Part shown: positions 25,553 through 33,614 of the stretch, piece after piece | Numbering within the stretch: position 1 is the stretch's first letter | Layout of the letters: every line of letters begins with the position of its first letter | From: Nitrobacter sp. Nb-311A | Lineage (GTDB): Bacteria > Pseudomonadota > Alphaproteobacteria > Rhizobiales > Xanthobacteraceae | Length of the DNA stretch: 51,115 bases | NCBI RefSeq assembly: GCF_000152905.1 | Contig: NZ_AAMY01000024.1 | Span: 1-51,115, forward strand | Reading direction: 5' to 3' | Made by a program: the position numbers and the translations under genes | The notes under the pieces: model-generated | What the model saw: the letters and a program-made list of their open reading frames with translations, nothing else | What the model was told of the DNA's origin: nothing | The model's database searches: none

Positions 25553-25655
25553 GAGCGTTTCGAGCGATGTGGATAGCGGTTCGCGTGAAGAAAACGAGCC
25601 GGATCAGAATCATAGAGCCTCGCTTCCGACTCAATCAGAAGCGGAAGGGCTCTAA
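25553..25655. repeat. Dispersed repeat, family B, copy 1
   Basis: Shares the block CGGTTCGCGTGAAGAAAACG with copies at 25935-26040 and 33472-33600, followed by an imperfect palindrome with ends AGAGCC / GGCTCT (around 25614-25652) and arms built on GCTTCCG / AGAAGCGGAAG. Confidence 0.85.
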
Positions 25656-25902
25656 TGCTTCCGTGTTGCCCGACACCTGACGCAATCAAGACGAAGACCG
25701 CGCCTCGTTCGTGGTCGCCACGACGTTGCGTTTCGCCTTCTTACCGTGAGAGCGCTCGAGAATCTTGCACGAGCAATCCGGGCATCGTGGCACGGCCACT
25801 TCAAAGCATGCGAGGCTGTTATTGCCGCGCCGAGAAGCAATCAATCCGGCGCACAATGAGCTGGTGGTCCGAACCAGCCTCAAACTTTACAAGCGGTAAG
25901 AG

Positions 25903-25930
25903 AAACCCCGCCGAAGCGGGGTTATGTTTT
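25903..25930 (+). terminator. Terminator-like hairpin
   Basis: AACCCCGC-CGAA-GCGGGGTT, a perfect 8-base stem with a stable tetraloop, followed by ATGTTTTT. It has the shape of a rho-independent terminator for plus-strand transcription, yet no gene ends just upstream; an unannotated small RNA is possible. Confidence 0.6.
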
Positions 25931-25934
25931 TAGA

Positions 25935-26040
25935 CCAATGCGCTTTCGGCGAAGGGAGATCGGTTCGCGTGATGAAAACGCGTTAAATCAGAATCATGGA
26001 GCTCCGCTTCCGATTCAATCAGAAGCGGAAAGGCTCTTAG
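25935..26040. repeat. Dispersed repeat, family B, copy 2
   Basis: Contains CGGTTCGCGTGATGAAAACG and a palindrome based on GCTTCCGATTC / AGAAGCGGAAAG. The right edge includes the stop codon of the XRE-type gene (26037), so it lies immediately after that gene. Confidence 0.85.
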
Positions 26041-26297
26041 TGCTTCACACCGACATGAACTTCGGTCCCAAGCGCTTTTTCGTCAACTCCGAGTGTTTCG
26101 CAAATCGCTTTTAGACGTGGAGGATTCGGAAACTGGATGCCGCGCATGTAGAGCGAGATCTCGCAGCGGCGGAAATCATGAGCGCCGCGAAACCGCTTCG
26201 ATGCTTCGCGGGCAAACTCCGCTTCCGTCCAATGCTTGTCAGCGACAAGTTTCGCAAGGCGATTCCCAAACTCTACCCTATCTGCATCTGCCATCAT
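26037..26297 (-). CDS. Small helix-turn-helix (XRE-like) regulator
   Basis: 86 residues from ATG 26297 (a second ATG follows at 26294), preceded by GGAAGAAAAG. The HTH runs through FGNRLAKLVADKHWTEAEFA, HDFRRCEISLYMRGIQFP and PPRLKAICETLGVDEKAL, the helix pattern of XRE proteins, with a longer turn than usual. No partner gene adjoins. The palindrome TGTATA-N6-TATACA 119 bases upstream could be its operator. The stop falls in a family B repeat. Confidence 0.7.
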   Translation of the reverse strand: MMADADRVEFGNRLAKLVADKHWTEAEFAREASKRFRGAHDFRRCEISLYMRGIQFPNPPRLKAICETLGVDEKALGTEVHVGVKH

Positions 26298-26415
26298 TTT
26301 CTTTTCTTCCTGACTTCCCCTCACGCGCATCAATTGTCCGGACGGGCAATCGTCCGAACATGATCCGCGACGCAAGCCGCCGGCCTTCCGGCGAGTTTTC
26401 TTCCGTCAAAGGGAA

Positions 26416-26433
26416 TGTATACATTACTATACA
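26416..26433. promoter_or_regulatory. Candidate operator upstream of the XRE-like gene
   Basis: Perfect dyad TGTATA-CATTAC-TATACA in an otherwise GC-rich context. Its distance from the gene (about 120 bases) fits a long leader; assignment is by position only. Confidence 0.35.
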
Positions 26434-27292
26434 TCGCCTCATTGACTTCCCACGTCAGCTTGGGAGCACCCCTGCGCATTCCGCATGCAAAGTGTTAACT
26501 CCACGACTCATAGACCAAGTGAATGATGAAGTGGTCGTGCGGCCGCGAGCCTTCAACGTAAAGCTCTTGACTCAAGTCGCCTCTTCTCCGGCTTGCATGG
26601 CGTCTTTCTGTTTCTGATGGAGGCAGGCGCGCAGCTTTGTGGTTCTGGTTCGACGCGCTTCTCGTTCGAATGACTTTGCGTGTTGGAGACCGCGGTGGAA
26701 GCCGTGCTCTTGTCGTCTCGACGTTTCACGGGGATTTGCTTCGTCAGTTTTTTTCGTTTTGGTATGTTGATTGCGCCTGCATCATTAATCGTCCCTTTGG
26801 TGCCGGTAGTAGCCGCCAGGGCACTCGCCAATGCCTTGGCGGCTTCGGGATTTCGGGCAGGAAGGCTGTTCGCAATCGCTCATTGACCCGGTGCGCATAA
26901 GATCGTCATGTCAAGCTGAGCTGCTGGTTGCGTCTGCTAGACCCGAGAGGCGATCGGAACCGTCACCCTCCTCGATGCATTATGGAGTTGTCATCGGCCG
27001 CATCGTGATTTTCAAATAGCGTCAGTGTGTGCCGGCCTTAAAGATCTGGCCACGCTGACTAAAGCGGGGTAATCCGGAGATGGTGAACGGGTCGACCCAG
27101 CTAGCAGATGTCAACTTATGACAGAGGCAAGCTTTATCGTCGAAGTAGGCCTGTCGGCCTTGAGTTCACCACCGCCTCTGATGCGCGATTGTTTCGGCAT
27201 CTGCCATTCAACAGGGTCTTGAACTACCAGAGGCGTCTCTGCCGACATAGACAGGCATTCCTTCCCGGCGAAAGATCGAAAGTCACTTTCAT
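26434..27292. other. Region without a supported gene (~860 bp)
   Basis: Open frames of 60-90 codons exist on both strands (for example 26553-26831 minus, a hydrophilic Lys/Arg-rich frame starting MASALAATTGTKG), but none has a recognisable family or clear ribosome site. It may contain decayed coding sequence. Confidence 0.4.
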
Positions 27293-27526
27293 ATGGCACC
27301 TCCCGCGACCTCCGACCACAACCAGACACGCAGCGAAGCGCCCAAAGCCAGGGCCGATAAACCGCTTGGCCTCGACTTCGATTCCATGACGGACCGCGAG
27401 TTACTAATTAGCGCGGCAAGCAACGCCTTTCATAACGGCAGAGCCTTGCGCCAAATCAAGATCATGGCGACGGTGCTAGGGCTGCTCGCCAGTCTTATTC
27501 TGATAAAGCTGTTCGGCTTGACGTGA
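27293..27526 (+). CDS. Small protein with C-terminal membrane helix, 77 aa
   Basis: Hydrophilic N-terminal half (ATSDHNQTRSEAPKARADKP), then DSMTDRELLISAASNAFHNG and a single C-terminal hydrophobic helix (MATVLGLLASLILIKLFGL). The tail-anchored layout suggests an inner-membrane peptide. The ribosome site is weak and no family is recognised; the coherent helix and amphipathic stretch make it likelier to be real than the surrounding frames. Confidence 0.45.
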   Translation: MAPPATSDHNQTRSEAPKARADKPLGLDFDSMTDRELLISAASNAFHNGRALRQIKIMATVLGLLASLILIKLFGLT

Positions 27527-27700
27527 CAAAGTTGCGAGCGATTTCGCACCGGCAGGTCGCGCCAGGTTTCGATCCGGCCATATTAAGGTGACGGGCGGGT
27601 CCTCCCGCGGATGACCCCCGCAATGACAATGACCGGTTTAAGCGCGCCGACAGAAGCTCAAAAGGCCGCCGGGTCAAAAGGTTATGCGTCTGGATGCGCC

Positions 27701-28756
27701 TCAGGCCCCGTCGACCGGGGGACGCCCGTCAACGGCGCGTCGAATGACCTGGCGGACCTTCGCATTGGACAGAAACAGATCGTGGTTGATAATGCCCCAA
27801 CCCTGCGCCGAAGCGTCGATGACGCGCAACCCTAGTCGCTCAAGTTTGGCCTTTTCGGCTGCGCCGACGCGCGTGATGCCACCGGCCAGGAAGCCGGAAA
27901 GGGCCAGCGCGCGGTCGTTTGTCGCGGTGACGACCGTGATCTTTCCGGCGAGCGGGCCGACGCGCGCGACCGACGAGGAGAAGACATCGAGGTCGATATC
28001 GGGCGAGGCGAAGATAACGGCCCCGATGCGTTCGCCCGCCGCCGGTTGCCGTGCGCAGATCTGGCGCAGCGCCTCCATCGTCAGCATCGTGCCGATCGAA
28101 TGCGCGACGATGTGGATGCGGCCAGTGACCGGACTCGCCATCAGTCCGGTCAGGACTTGATCAAGCGCGTCGCGCGACCACATCGCGCTCTCTCGGTCGT
28201 AGCCGTAGTCAAGCAGACTCGCTTTCGAAGGCCAGGAAAACACCATGGTCTCGCCGTGAAAACGGATGCCTTCGGAGATCCGGGCGGCGTCGAGCGCCGC
28301 GCTTTCAAAGGTCTGGTTGAACCCGTGCACGTAGATGAGCACATCACGGGTGCCGCCTGGCTCAGCGTAGAGATCGCCGATTTGGCTGGCCGGCTCGATT
28401 GCGTCCAGGCGCCAGTCACCCAGCCCGACCGCATTGAGTGAGAAGCGCCCTTCGCTGGGCGGTGTGAGCTTGGCGCGAGCGACATTCAGTCGCGCGGCTC
28501 GCTCAGAGCCATACCAAGGCTTGGCGCGCGCACCGTTCACGGGCTTGCGTGTGGTGGCGACGAGAAGCGTCGGATTGGTGGAAAGTTCAGCGGCATCGAA
28601 GGTCGCGGCTCCGGAGGAGAGAGCGGCGCTGGTGCAGCCGCCGACAGACGCGCCGAGAGTCAATGTGCAGGCGGCGCTTGCAAACGCGCGTAACACGGCG
28701 CGGCGGCAGGCAAGCGACGGTTGGTGAACATGATGTGGCAATGTGCGTGTCCCCAC
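27701..28756 (-). CDS. DUF900-type alpha/beta-hydrolase, predicted lipoprotein
   Basis: About 351 residues if started at GTG 28756; GTG 28696 is also possible and no ribosome site decides. A lipobox-like GASVGGC follows a hydrophobic stretch (AFASAACTLTLGA), so it is probably a lipoprotein. The hydrolase fold shows VLIYVHGFNQTFESAA (oxyanion region), FSWPSKASLLDYGYDRESA, and the nucleophile elbow HIVAHSIGTMLTMEAL with Ser in HSIGT; the Asp is in FASPDIDLDVF and the His in GWGIINHDLF. The substrate is unknown. Neighbours give no operon: the flanking genes are small membrane proteins on the other strand. Confidence 0.82.
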   Translation of the reverse strand: MGTRTLPHHVHQPSLACRRAVLRAFASAACTLTLGASVGGCTSAALSSGAATFDAAELSTNPTLLVATTRKPVNGARAKPWYGSERAARLNVARAKLTPPSEGRFSLNAVGLGDWRLDAIEPASQIGDLYAEPGGTRDVLIYVHGFNQTFESAALDAARISEGIRFHGETMVFSWPSKASLLDYGYDRESAMWSRDALDQVLTGLMASPVTGRIHIVAHSIGTMLTMEALRQICARQPAAGERIGAVIFASPDIDLDVFSSSVARVGPLAGKITVVTATNDRALALSGFLAGGITRVGAAEKAKLERLGLRVIDASAQGWGIINHDLFLSNAKVRQVIRRAVDGRPPVDGA

Positions 28757-29116
28757 GATTGGAGCGTGGTGCACGGCAATCGCGGCGAGAATGCGGACAT
28801 GTTGGGAACGGCTGCGAGCATCTTGGTTCCCGAGGCCGCCCGCTGACGTGAAAAACAGTGTGAAGGCAAAACCAGGTGTAGCGGAGCCTGTGGCAGCACA
28901 ATATGCAATTACGTTTGCGACAACCCAAAAAGCTGTCTTTCGGAAAGACGGATGATTATCTCTTTCAAATGGCCGGCAGCGAACAAATTCGCTCATGGAA
29001 AAGTTTATGGTTGATGTGGCAGGTGTAGATATCCTGCATCGCTTCGCTAAAAGAGGAGACCAATCGAGCGGCGAGGTCGTCGCCTACTTTCTTTTTGGAT
29101 TCACGTCGGAGGATCG
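28757..29116. other. Divergent intergenic region
   Basis: About 360 bases between the DUF900 gene and a small membrane protein gene. It should hold both promoters. I see a GGAAC-N15-CGTT sequence on the minus strand near 28810, one base short of the EcfG spacing, and nothing else of note. Confidence 0.35.
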
Positions 29117-29389
29117 ATGCTCTTTATTATCATTGTGGCGTTGGTGGCGACCTATTTGATGTCGCGGCTGGTTGGGCTGTTTGCCAGGAGGTGGCCAGAC
29201 ACGATTGGCAAGGCCGTGTGCGTCAATGCGGTGAGCGCTATAATTGTGGTGATCGCGGGAGCGTGGGCCTCCGCAGCCGATGGCGGCCAGCCGAAGTTCT
29301 ATTTGGCGTTTTTGATATACGGCGGCGCGCAATTGATTGTGCTGATCTTTGATATTGTCCGGATTTTGCAGCATAAGCTGTCGGCGTAA
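29117..29389 (+). CDS. Small membrane protein, three helices, 90 aa
   Basis: ATG 29117 is preceded by GGAGG five bases upstream, a strong ribosome site. Three hydrophobic segments are visible (MLFIIIVALVATYLMSRLVG, VNAVSAIIVVIAGAWAS, FYLAFLIYGGAQLIVLIFDIV). No family is recognised. The good initiation site and coherent topology support a real gene. Confidence 0.65.
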   Translation: MLFIIIVALVATYLMSRLVGLFARRWPDTIGKAVCVNAVSAIIVVIAGAWASAADGGQPKFYLAFLIYGGAQLIVLIFDIVRILQHKLSA

Positions 29390-29640
29390 CCGCGTTGGCG
29401 CCAGCGCAAAATCAAAGATCATCCTGCCAGCCGGGAGCACCGTGCTGCTTCGCTTCCAGGACGGCAGGTGATCTCGTGCCCGACGATCAGCGCGCGATCC
29501 ATGGGGTTCGCCGCATGACGGTCTATTGGGCGGGGGGCGTGCCGTTTCACAGAACGCGCGCCGCGCTGTATAGGATGGCAATCCCGCCGGTCCATGATCC
29601 ATGGCGGAGAAGGCCGCCTCAGCGCAGGGAGTAGCAAATC

Positions 29641-30255
29641 GTGGTGACCGCCATCGAGACGATCGAGCAACTCGAGGCCATCTATGGCCAGCCGGGTGAG
29701 GCGGCGACCATCAAGGTAGCCTACCGGATCACGCCGTCCTATCGCGCGCTGATCGAAAGCTCTCCGTTCGCGATATTGGCGACCTGCGGCGAGGAGGGGC
29801 TTGACTGTTCGCCGCGCGGCGATCTGCCGGGCTTCGTTCGCGTTCAGGACGACCAGACGTTGATCTTGCCGGATCGGCGCGGCAACAACCGCATCGATTC
29901 GCTGCGAAATCTCCTACGCGACCCAAGGGCCGCGCTGTTGTTTCTGATCCCGGGATCCGGCACCACCCTGCGCGTCAACGGTCGCGCGCTGGTGTCGGCC
30001 GACCCGGAACTGCTGGCGTCGTTCGGAGTCGAGGGCAAGACGCCCCGTTCTGTCATCGTCATGAGCGTGGAGGAGGTCTACTTTCAGTGCGCGCGCGCCA
30101 TCATCCGCTCGCACCTCTGGGATCCTTCCAGGCGCGTCGACCCCAAGAGCTTGCCGACGCCGGGTCAGATCCTCGCCGAGATGAGCAAGGATCGGGTCGG
30201 CGGCGAGGACTATGACAGGACCTGGCTCGAGCGCGCGCGGCAGACGATGTGGTAA
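29641..30255 (+). CDS. PPOX-class (pyridoxamine-phosphate-oxidase-like) flavoprotein
   Basis: 204 residues from GTG 29641. The split-barrel FMN-binding fold is indicated by SSPFAILATCGEEGLDCSPRGD (an S-P-R-GD signature), TLILPDRRGNNRIDSLRNLL and AALLFLIPGSGTTLRVNGRA. It resembles the MSMEG_1061 subgroup of FMN- or F420-dependent oxidoreductases; the exact substrate is unknown. The end carries WDPSRRVDPKSLPTPGQILAEM, typical of this subgroup. It is convergent with asmA across a family A repeat. Confidence 0.85.
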   Translation: MVTAIETIEQLEAIYGQPGEAATIKVAYRITPSYRALIESSPFAILATCGEEGLDCSPRGDLPGFVRVQDDQTLILPDRRGNNRIDSLRNLLRDPRAALLFLIPGSGTTLRVNGRALVSADPELLASFGVEGKTPRSVIVMSVEEVYFQCARAIIRSHLWDPSRRVDPKSLPTPGQILAEMSKDRVGGEDYDRTWLERARQTMW

Positions 30256-30406
30256 TGCGCCTGCGACCGGCTTGCCATTGCGAAGCCAGAGCATGTTTTT
30301 TTAAGCGAAATCAACATCATGCCCGGCACAAACCCCGGCCATGACGGATCTTTCCGTCTGAATGAATCTGCTCCAGAATCAAACTCGTCGCTTATCTTTT
30401 TTGTTT

Positions 30407-30456
30407 GAGCATGATCTTATCCGAAAACCGGTTTCCACCTTTCGGGATCATGCTCT
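30407..30456. repeat. Dispersed palindromic repeat, family A, copy 2
   Basis: GAGCATGATC (30407-30416) and GATCATGCTC (30446-30455) flank CCGAAAACCGGTTTCC. Near-identical to 21786-21835 and again placed between convergent genes, overlapping the asmA stop codon. Confidence 0.9.
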
Positions 30457-32377
30457 AACGCCCGAACAGTTGCTTCATGATTTCATCCACGGGCGGCGGC
30501 TTGTCCCGAGACGGCGCATCCTGTTGCGGCGGTCCTTGAGAAGGCTTTCCGGCGCCGCCGGGAGCGGGACTGGTTCCTGCACCGAGACCTTGCCGGATCA
30601 AGGTATCCAGGGTCTCTCCCATGTTGGAGCCGGATGGGTCGGAACTGCCGATTCCGCTGCGGCCGAACAATCCCTGTCCCCATTCCCTGAGTTTCGCATA
30701 GGCCGCGCCGGGATCGTCCAGAATGCCGTCGACATCAGGATAGATGCGCGGCTCATTCCATGTTCCCTGGATGACAACCGGAATGCCGAGGCCGATCGGC
30801 TCGGTGCGCCCTCCTTGACCCTCGGTGGTCATGACGAGTTTCGGCTCGACCCGAAGCGCCAGCAGCTTCGAACCGAGATCGATGGTGCCGGCGCCGGTCA
30901 TTCGCACAAGCGGCCCAGCGAGAGACAGGTCGTTCGTGGCTACCAGTCCTTTCGCGATGGTGGCGGTTGCGCTGAGCTGCGTCATGTCGGTGGTCTGGTC
31001 AGGACGCTCCTGCCATCCCGACAGAGTGCCGGACGTCAAAGCGCGGATCATTTTCGCAATGTTGAGGTTGCGGATTGCGCCGTCGCGGATCTCGATCGAA
31101 GCTGTTCCCGCGAGGCTCGACATGATCGCGCGCAAGCTGTCGCCGGCGCCACGCACGTCGGCCGCTGCCCGCATCTTACCATCGACATTGTCAAAATCGG
31201 CCAAGCTCGACAGCAGCGGCAGCGCGCGAACGCTGCTCACGTCGGCTTTGAGCGCGTAGGACGGAGTCGTTGTTGATGCATCGATCGACAGGCTGCCATT
31301 GGCTCGCCCGTCATAGGCGCCGAGGTTGGAGAATGAAACTTTCAACACGCCGCTGGCGATGGCGGCCTCGACCTGGGCGGGCGCAAAGCGCGCCTGGCTG
31401 ATATTCAGTTCCGCCGCTGAAATGGTCACCTGCGCGTCGACATATTTCAGCCCGCCGACTTCGATCGGCGTAGCGCTCCATGGCTGCGCGCCCGAGCGCG
31501 GCGCCGAAGGCTCGTGCGGTGCTGCGCCGAGATCAAGACGGTGAAAATCGAGATCGATTTTCACCAGCGGCTTGCTCGCAAGATCGACCGACGCCCAGCC
31601 GTTGAACTTGCCGTCGTCGAGCGACCCGGACAAGCCGTTGATGAGAAGCGTCTGCCTGTTGATCCGAACCTCGGCCCTGGCTGCCAACTGGTGGGCCGGC
31701 GCTCCGGAAACCTCAAGCGTTAATTCGGTCGGGACGTTCCGACGCCCGAGCGGGCCTGCGGGCGGTGTCGCTGCGATGGCGAATGTCAGCGAACGGTCGC
31801 CGGAGCGCGCATCGCCCGTGATTTTGATCTGCCGGTCGGCGCGGAGCGTCAAGCTCGCGTTCACGTCATTGACGCGATTCTCCCATCCCGTTTGCGGATC
31901 GAAGAAAACGATCGCGCCGTTGGAAACCGTCACCCGGTCGACCGGAAATAACGTATCGCCTTCGGATGCCTCTTCGGAGCGATCCGGCCTGGACGGAACG
32001 CCGCTGCTGGTGCGTTCACGAAGCAGCGGCATCCGTAGCGTGGGATGGTCGATAGCCAGCTCCGAAATCTTCAAAGTCCCCGACAGCAGGCTCGCAAGCT
32101 CGAAAGCGGCGCGGATTTCCCCCACGACGATCTGTGCATCTCCCGCGGCGCTTCCCGGTTGATCGAGCGTAACAAGATGCAGCGCAAATCCGGGCGAAGG
32201 CCATAGGTCAATTCCGGTCGTGCCTTTGATCGTAAGCCGGTACCCGGTGTCGCGCTCGATCCGGTCCTGCACCAGCGATGCGACGAAGCCGGAAGGAATT
32301 CCGGTTACGAGAAGCACGATAACGATCGTGACCAGGCTGGCTGCGACGAGCCCTGCGATTTTCAATGCTCTTGCCAT
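30455..32377 (-). CDS. asmA: AsmA-family envelope protein
   Basis: About 640 residues from ATG 32377 (MARALKIAGLV); ATG 32404 would add nine. One N-terminal membrane helix (about 5-28) is followed by the AsmA N-terminal region (GYRLTIKGTTGIDLWPSPGF, LLSGTLKISELAIDHPTLR) and a long beta-rich periplasmic body ending in the AsmA_2 region (TGAGTIDLGSKLLALRVEPKL). AsmA-like proteins are bridge-like lipid carriers between inner and outer membrane. The C-terminus is Pro/Gly-rich (GGAGKPSQGPPQQDAP). No nearby partner; divergent from the Crp/Fnr gene. Confidence 0.9.
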   Translation of the reverse strand: MARALKIAGLVAASLVTIVIVLLVTGIPSGFVASLVQDRIERDTGYRLTIKGTTGIDLWPSPGFALHLVTLDQPGSAAGDAQIVVGEIRAAFELASLLSGTLKISELAIDHPTLRMPLLRERTSSGVPSRPDRSEEASEGDTLFPVDRVTVSNGAIVFFDPQTGWENRVNDVNASLTLRADRQIKITGDARSGDRSLTFAIAATPPAGPLGRRNVPTELTLEVSGAPAHQLAARAEVRINRQTLLINGLSGSLDDGKFNGWASVDLASKPLVKIDLDFHRLDLGAAPHEPSAPRSGAQPWSATPIEVGGLKYVDAQVTISAAELNISQARFAPAQVEAAIASGVLKVSFSNLGAYDGRANGSLSIDASTTTPSYALKADVSSVRALPLLSSLADFDNVDGKMRAAADVRGAGDSLRAIMSSLAGTASIEIRDGAIRNLNIAKMIRALTSGTLSGWQERPDQTTDMTQLSATATIAKGLVATNDLSLAGPLVRMTGAGTIDLGSKLLALRVEPKLVMTTEGQGGRTEPIGLGIPVVIQGTWNEPRIYPDVDGILDDPGAAYAKLREWGQGLFGRSGIGSSDPSGSNMGETLDTLIRQGLGAGTSPAPGGAGKPSQGPPQQDAPSRDKPPPVDEIMKQLFGR

Positions 32378-32575
32378 CTCGAAATAGCGCGTCCTTGCAT
32401 GCAAACCATCGGAAACTGAGGAGCAATGTAATTCTGGGTTGAATGTGGAGATGTCATGTCAACGGGTTTGAAAGGGCTCGTGGAGTGAATTGACACTCGC
32501 GCCTCACCCTGGCCGTCCGTTCCGGACGCGAATATCGAATTCAAAGCTCTGCTGCGACTCATATTTGCGAGCGGT

Positions 32576-32639
32576 CCCTTTGATACTAACATTCGCAACA
32601 AGGCTCGCTGAAACGGGATGCGAATGTTAGCATCGGACC
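32576..32639. repeat. Large inverted repeat in the asmA-crp promoter region
   Basis: Arms GATaCTAACATTCGCA (32582-32597) and TGCGAATGTTAGcATC (32619-32634) are complementary except for one pair, flanked further out by GGTCC / GGACC, around a 21-base spacer. It could be a divergent operator, a cruciform, or the trace of a small mobile unit. Confidence 0.75.
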
Positions 32640-32790
32640 ACTAGAAAACTCGTGACCTATGGCACACTTTGCTCGATTTTCGATCGAGCATGTTGAAACA
32701 CGAGGCGGCCCGCACCGGCGAGATCCGGGCGGGCTCGCCGACCAGGAGCCTGAGGGCGTCGTCAGGCTGTTTGGCCTCGGGGTGAATGCG

Positions 32791-33465
32791 ATGAGCAAGC
32801 AGTCGGAATTCGCGGTTATTCTCAAGATGAATCCGCTGTTTTCGGACCTCCATGCCGATGATCTGCAACGCGTGGCGGGCCTGTGCCATACCCTCCAGCT
32901 CGATGTCGGCGAGGTGCTGTTTCAGAAGGGTGATGACGGCGATGCGCTCTACGGCGTCCGTCGCGGTCAGATTCGCATTGAGACCGGCGCTTCCGACGGC
33001 GGCCGGTTGACCCTGAACTTCCAGGGTCCGGGAGATTTGTTCGGGGAAATCGCTGTGCTTGACGGTCAGCCTCGCACCGCCGATGCGGTGGCGGGCGAGC
33101 CGACCGAGCTGTTCGTGCTGCGCCGGGGCGATCTTTTGGCGTTTCTGGAGCGGGAGCCGAGGATCGCCATCCGCCTGATCGAATTGTTGTGCCAGCGCAT
33201 TCGCTGGATCAGCGAGCGCATGGAGGAGTCGGTGTTGCAACCGCTTCCGGTTCGAATGGCGCGCCGGCTCTGTGCCCTGGCCGATGATTATGGTTCGGAA
33301 GTTCATATTTCCCAGGAACAGCTCGGCGTTTACGTCGGTGCGGCGCGCGAAAGCGTCAATCGCCAGCTCCAGCAATGGCGCAAGGACGGTATTCTCGACC
33401 TTCAACGCGGCCGCATCCTGCTCAAGAACATGAGCCGTCTCACCGACGTCGCACGCAACGCGTAG
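32791..33465 (+). CDS. Crp/Fnr-family transcriptional regulator
   Basis: 224 residues from ATG 32791 (MSKQSEFAVILKMNPLFSDL). An N-terminal cyclic-nucleotide-type beta-roll (about 12-125) shows VGEVLFQKGDDGDALYGVRRG and FGEIAVLDGQPRTADAVA; the latter matches the phosphate-binding cassette (GE...R(T/S)A) of cAMP-binding members. A long dimer helix follows, then the winged HTH (ISQEQLGVYVGAARESVNRQLQQW). No Fe-S cysteines are seen, so cAMP or another nucleotide is likelier than O2 sensing. The cyclase at 22859 could supply cAMP, but this is speculative. Confidence 0.9.
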   Translation: MSKQSEFAVILKMNPLFSDLHADDLQRVAGLCHTLQLDVGEVLFQKGDDGDALYGVRRGQIRIETGASDGGRLTLNFQGPGDLFGEIAVLDGQPRTADAVAGEPTELFVLRRGDLLAFLEREPRIAIRLIELLCQRIRWISERMEESVLQPLPVRMARRLCALADDYGSEVHISQEQLGVYVGAARESVNRQLQQWRKDGILDLQRGRILLKNMSRLTDVARNA

Positions 33466-33471
33466 CCATAG

Positions 33472-33600
33472 CGTTTTCGAGCGAAGCATGTCCTCAGGAC
33501 TGACCCGAGGACGGATACCGGTTCGCGTGAAGAAAACGCGTCAAATCAAAAAGCTAGAGTCTTTCACCGTTTCCGTGAAGCGGTGAAGGACTCTAACTTC
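33472..33600. repeat. Dispersed repeat, family B, copy 3
   Basis: Contains CGGTTCGCGTGAAGAAAACG and a strong palindrome, TAGAGTC.TTCACCG / CGGTGAAGGACTCTA, near 33555-33596. It lies between the convergent crp and RND pump genes and may terminate both. Confidence 0.88.
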
Positions 33601-33614
33601 AAGGCTATAAGCGC

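Larger units (their letters stand above)
25310..26036. other. Long intergenic region with two dispersed repeats and a hairpin
   Basis: About 730 bases upstream of the cyclase gene. It holds family B repeats at 25553-25655 and 25935-26040 and a GC hairpin at 25903-25920. A short minus-strand frame ending near 25686 encodes a possible CPDCSC zinc-ribbon peptide (about 37 residues from GTG), which I cannot support as a gene. Confidence 0.5.

Noticed and set aside
26553-26831. 92-codon Lys/Arg-rich minus-strand frame
   Set aside because: No family, no clear ribosome site, and competing frames of similar length on the other strand.
28800-28830. EcfG-type promoter for the DUF900 gene
   Set aside because: The spacer is 15 bases, not 16-17.
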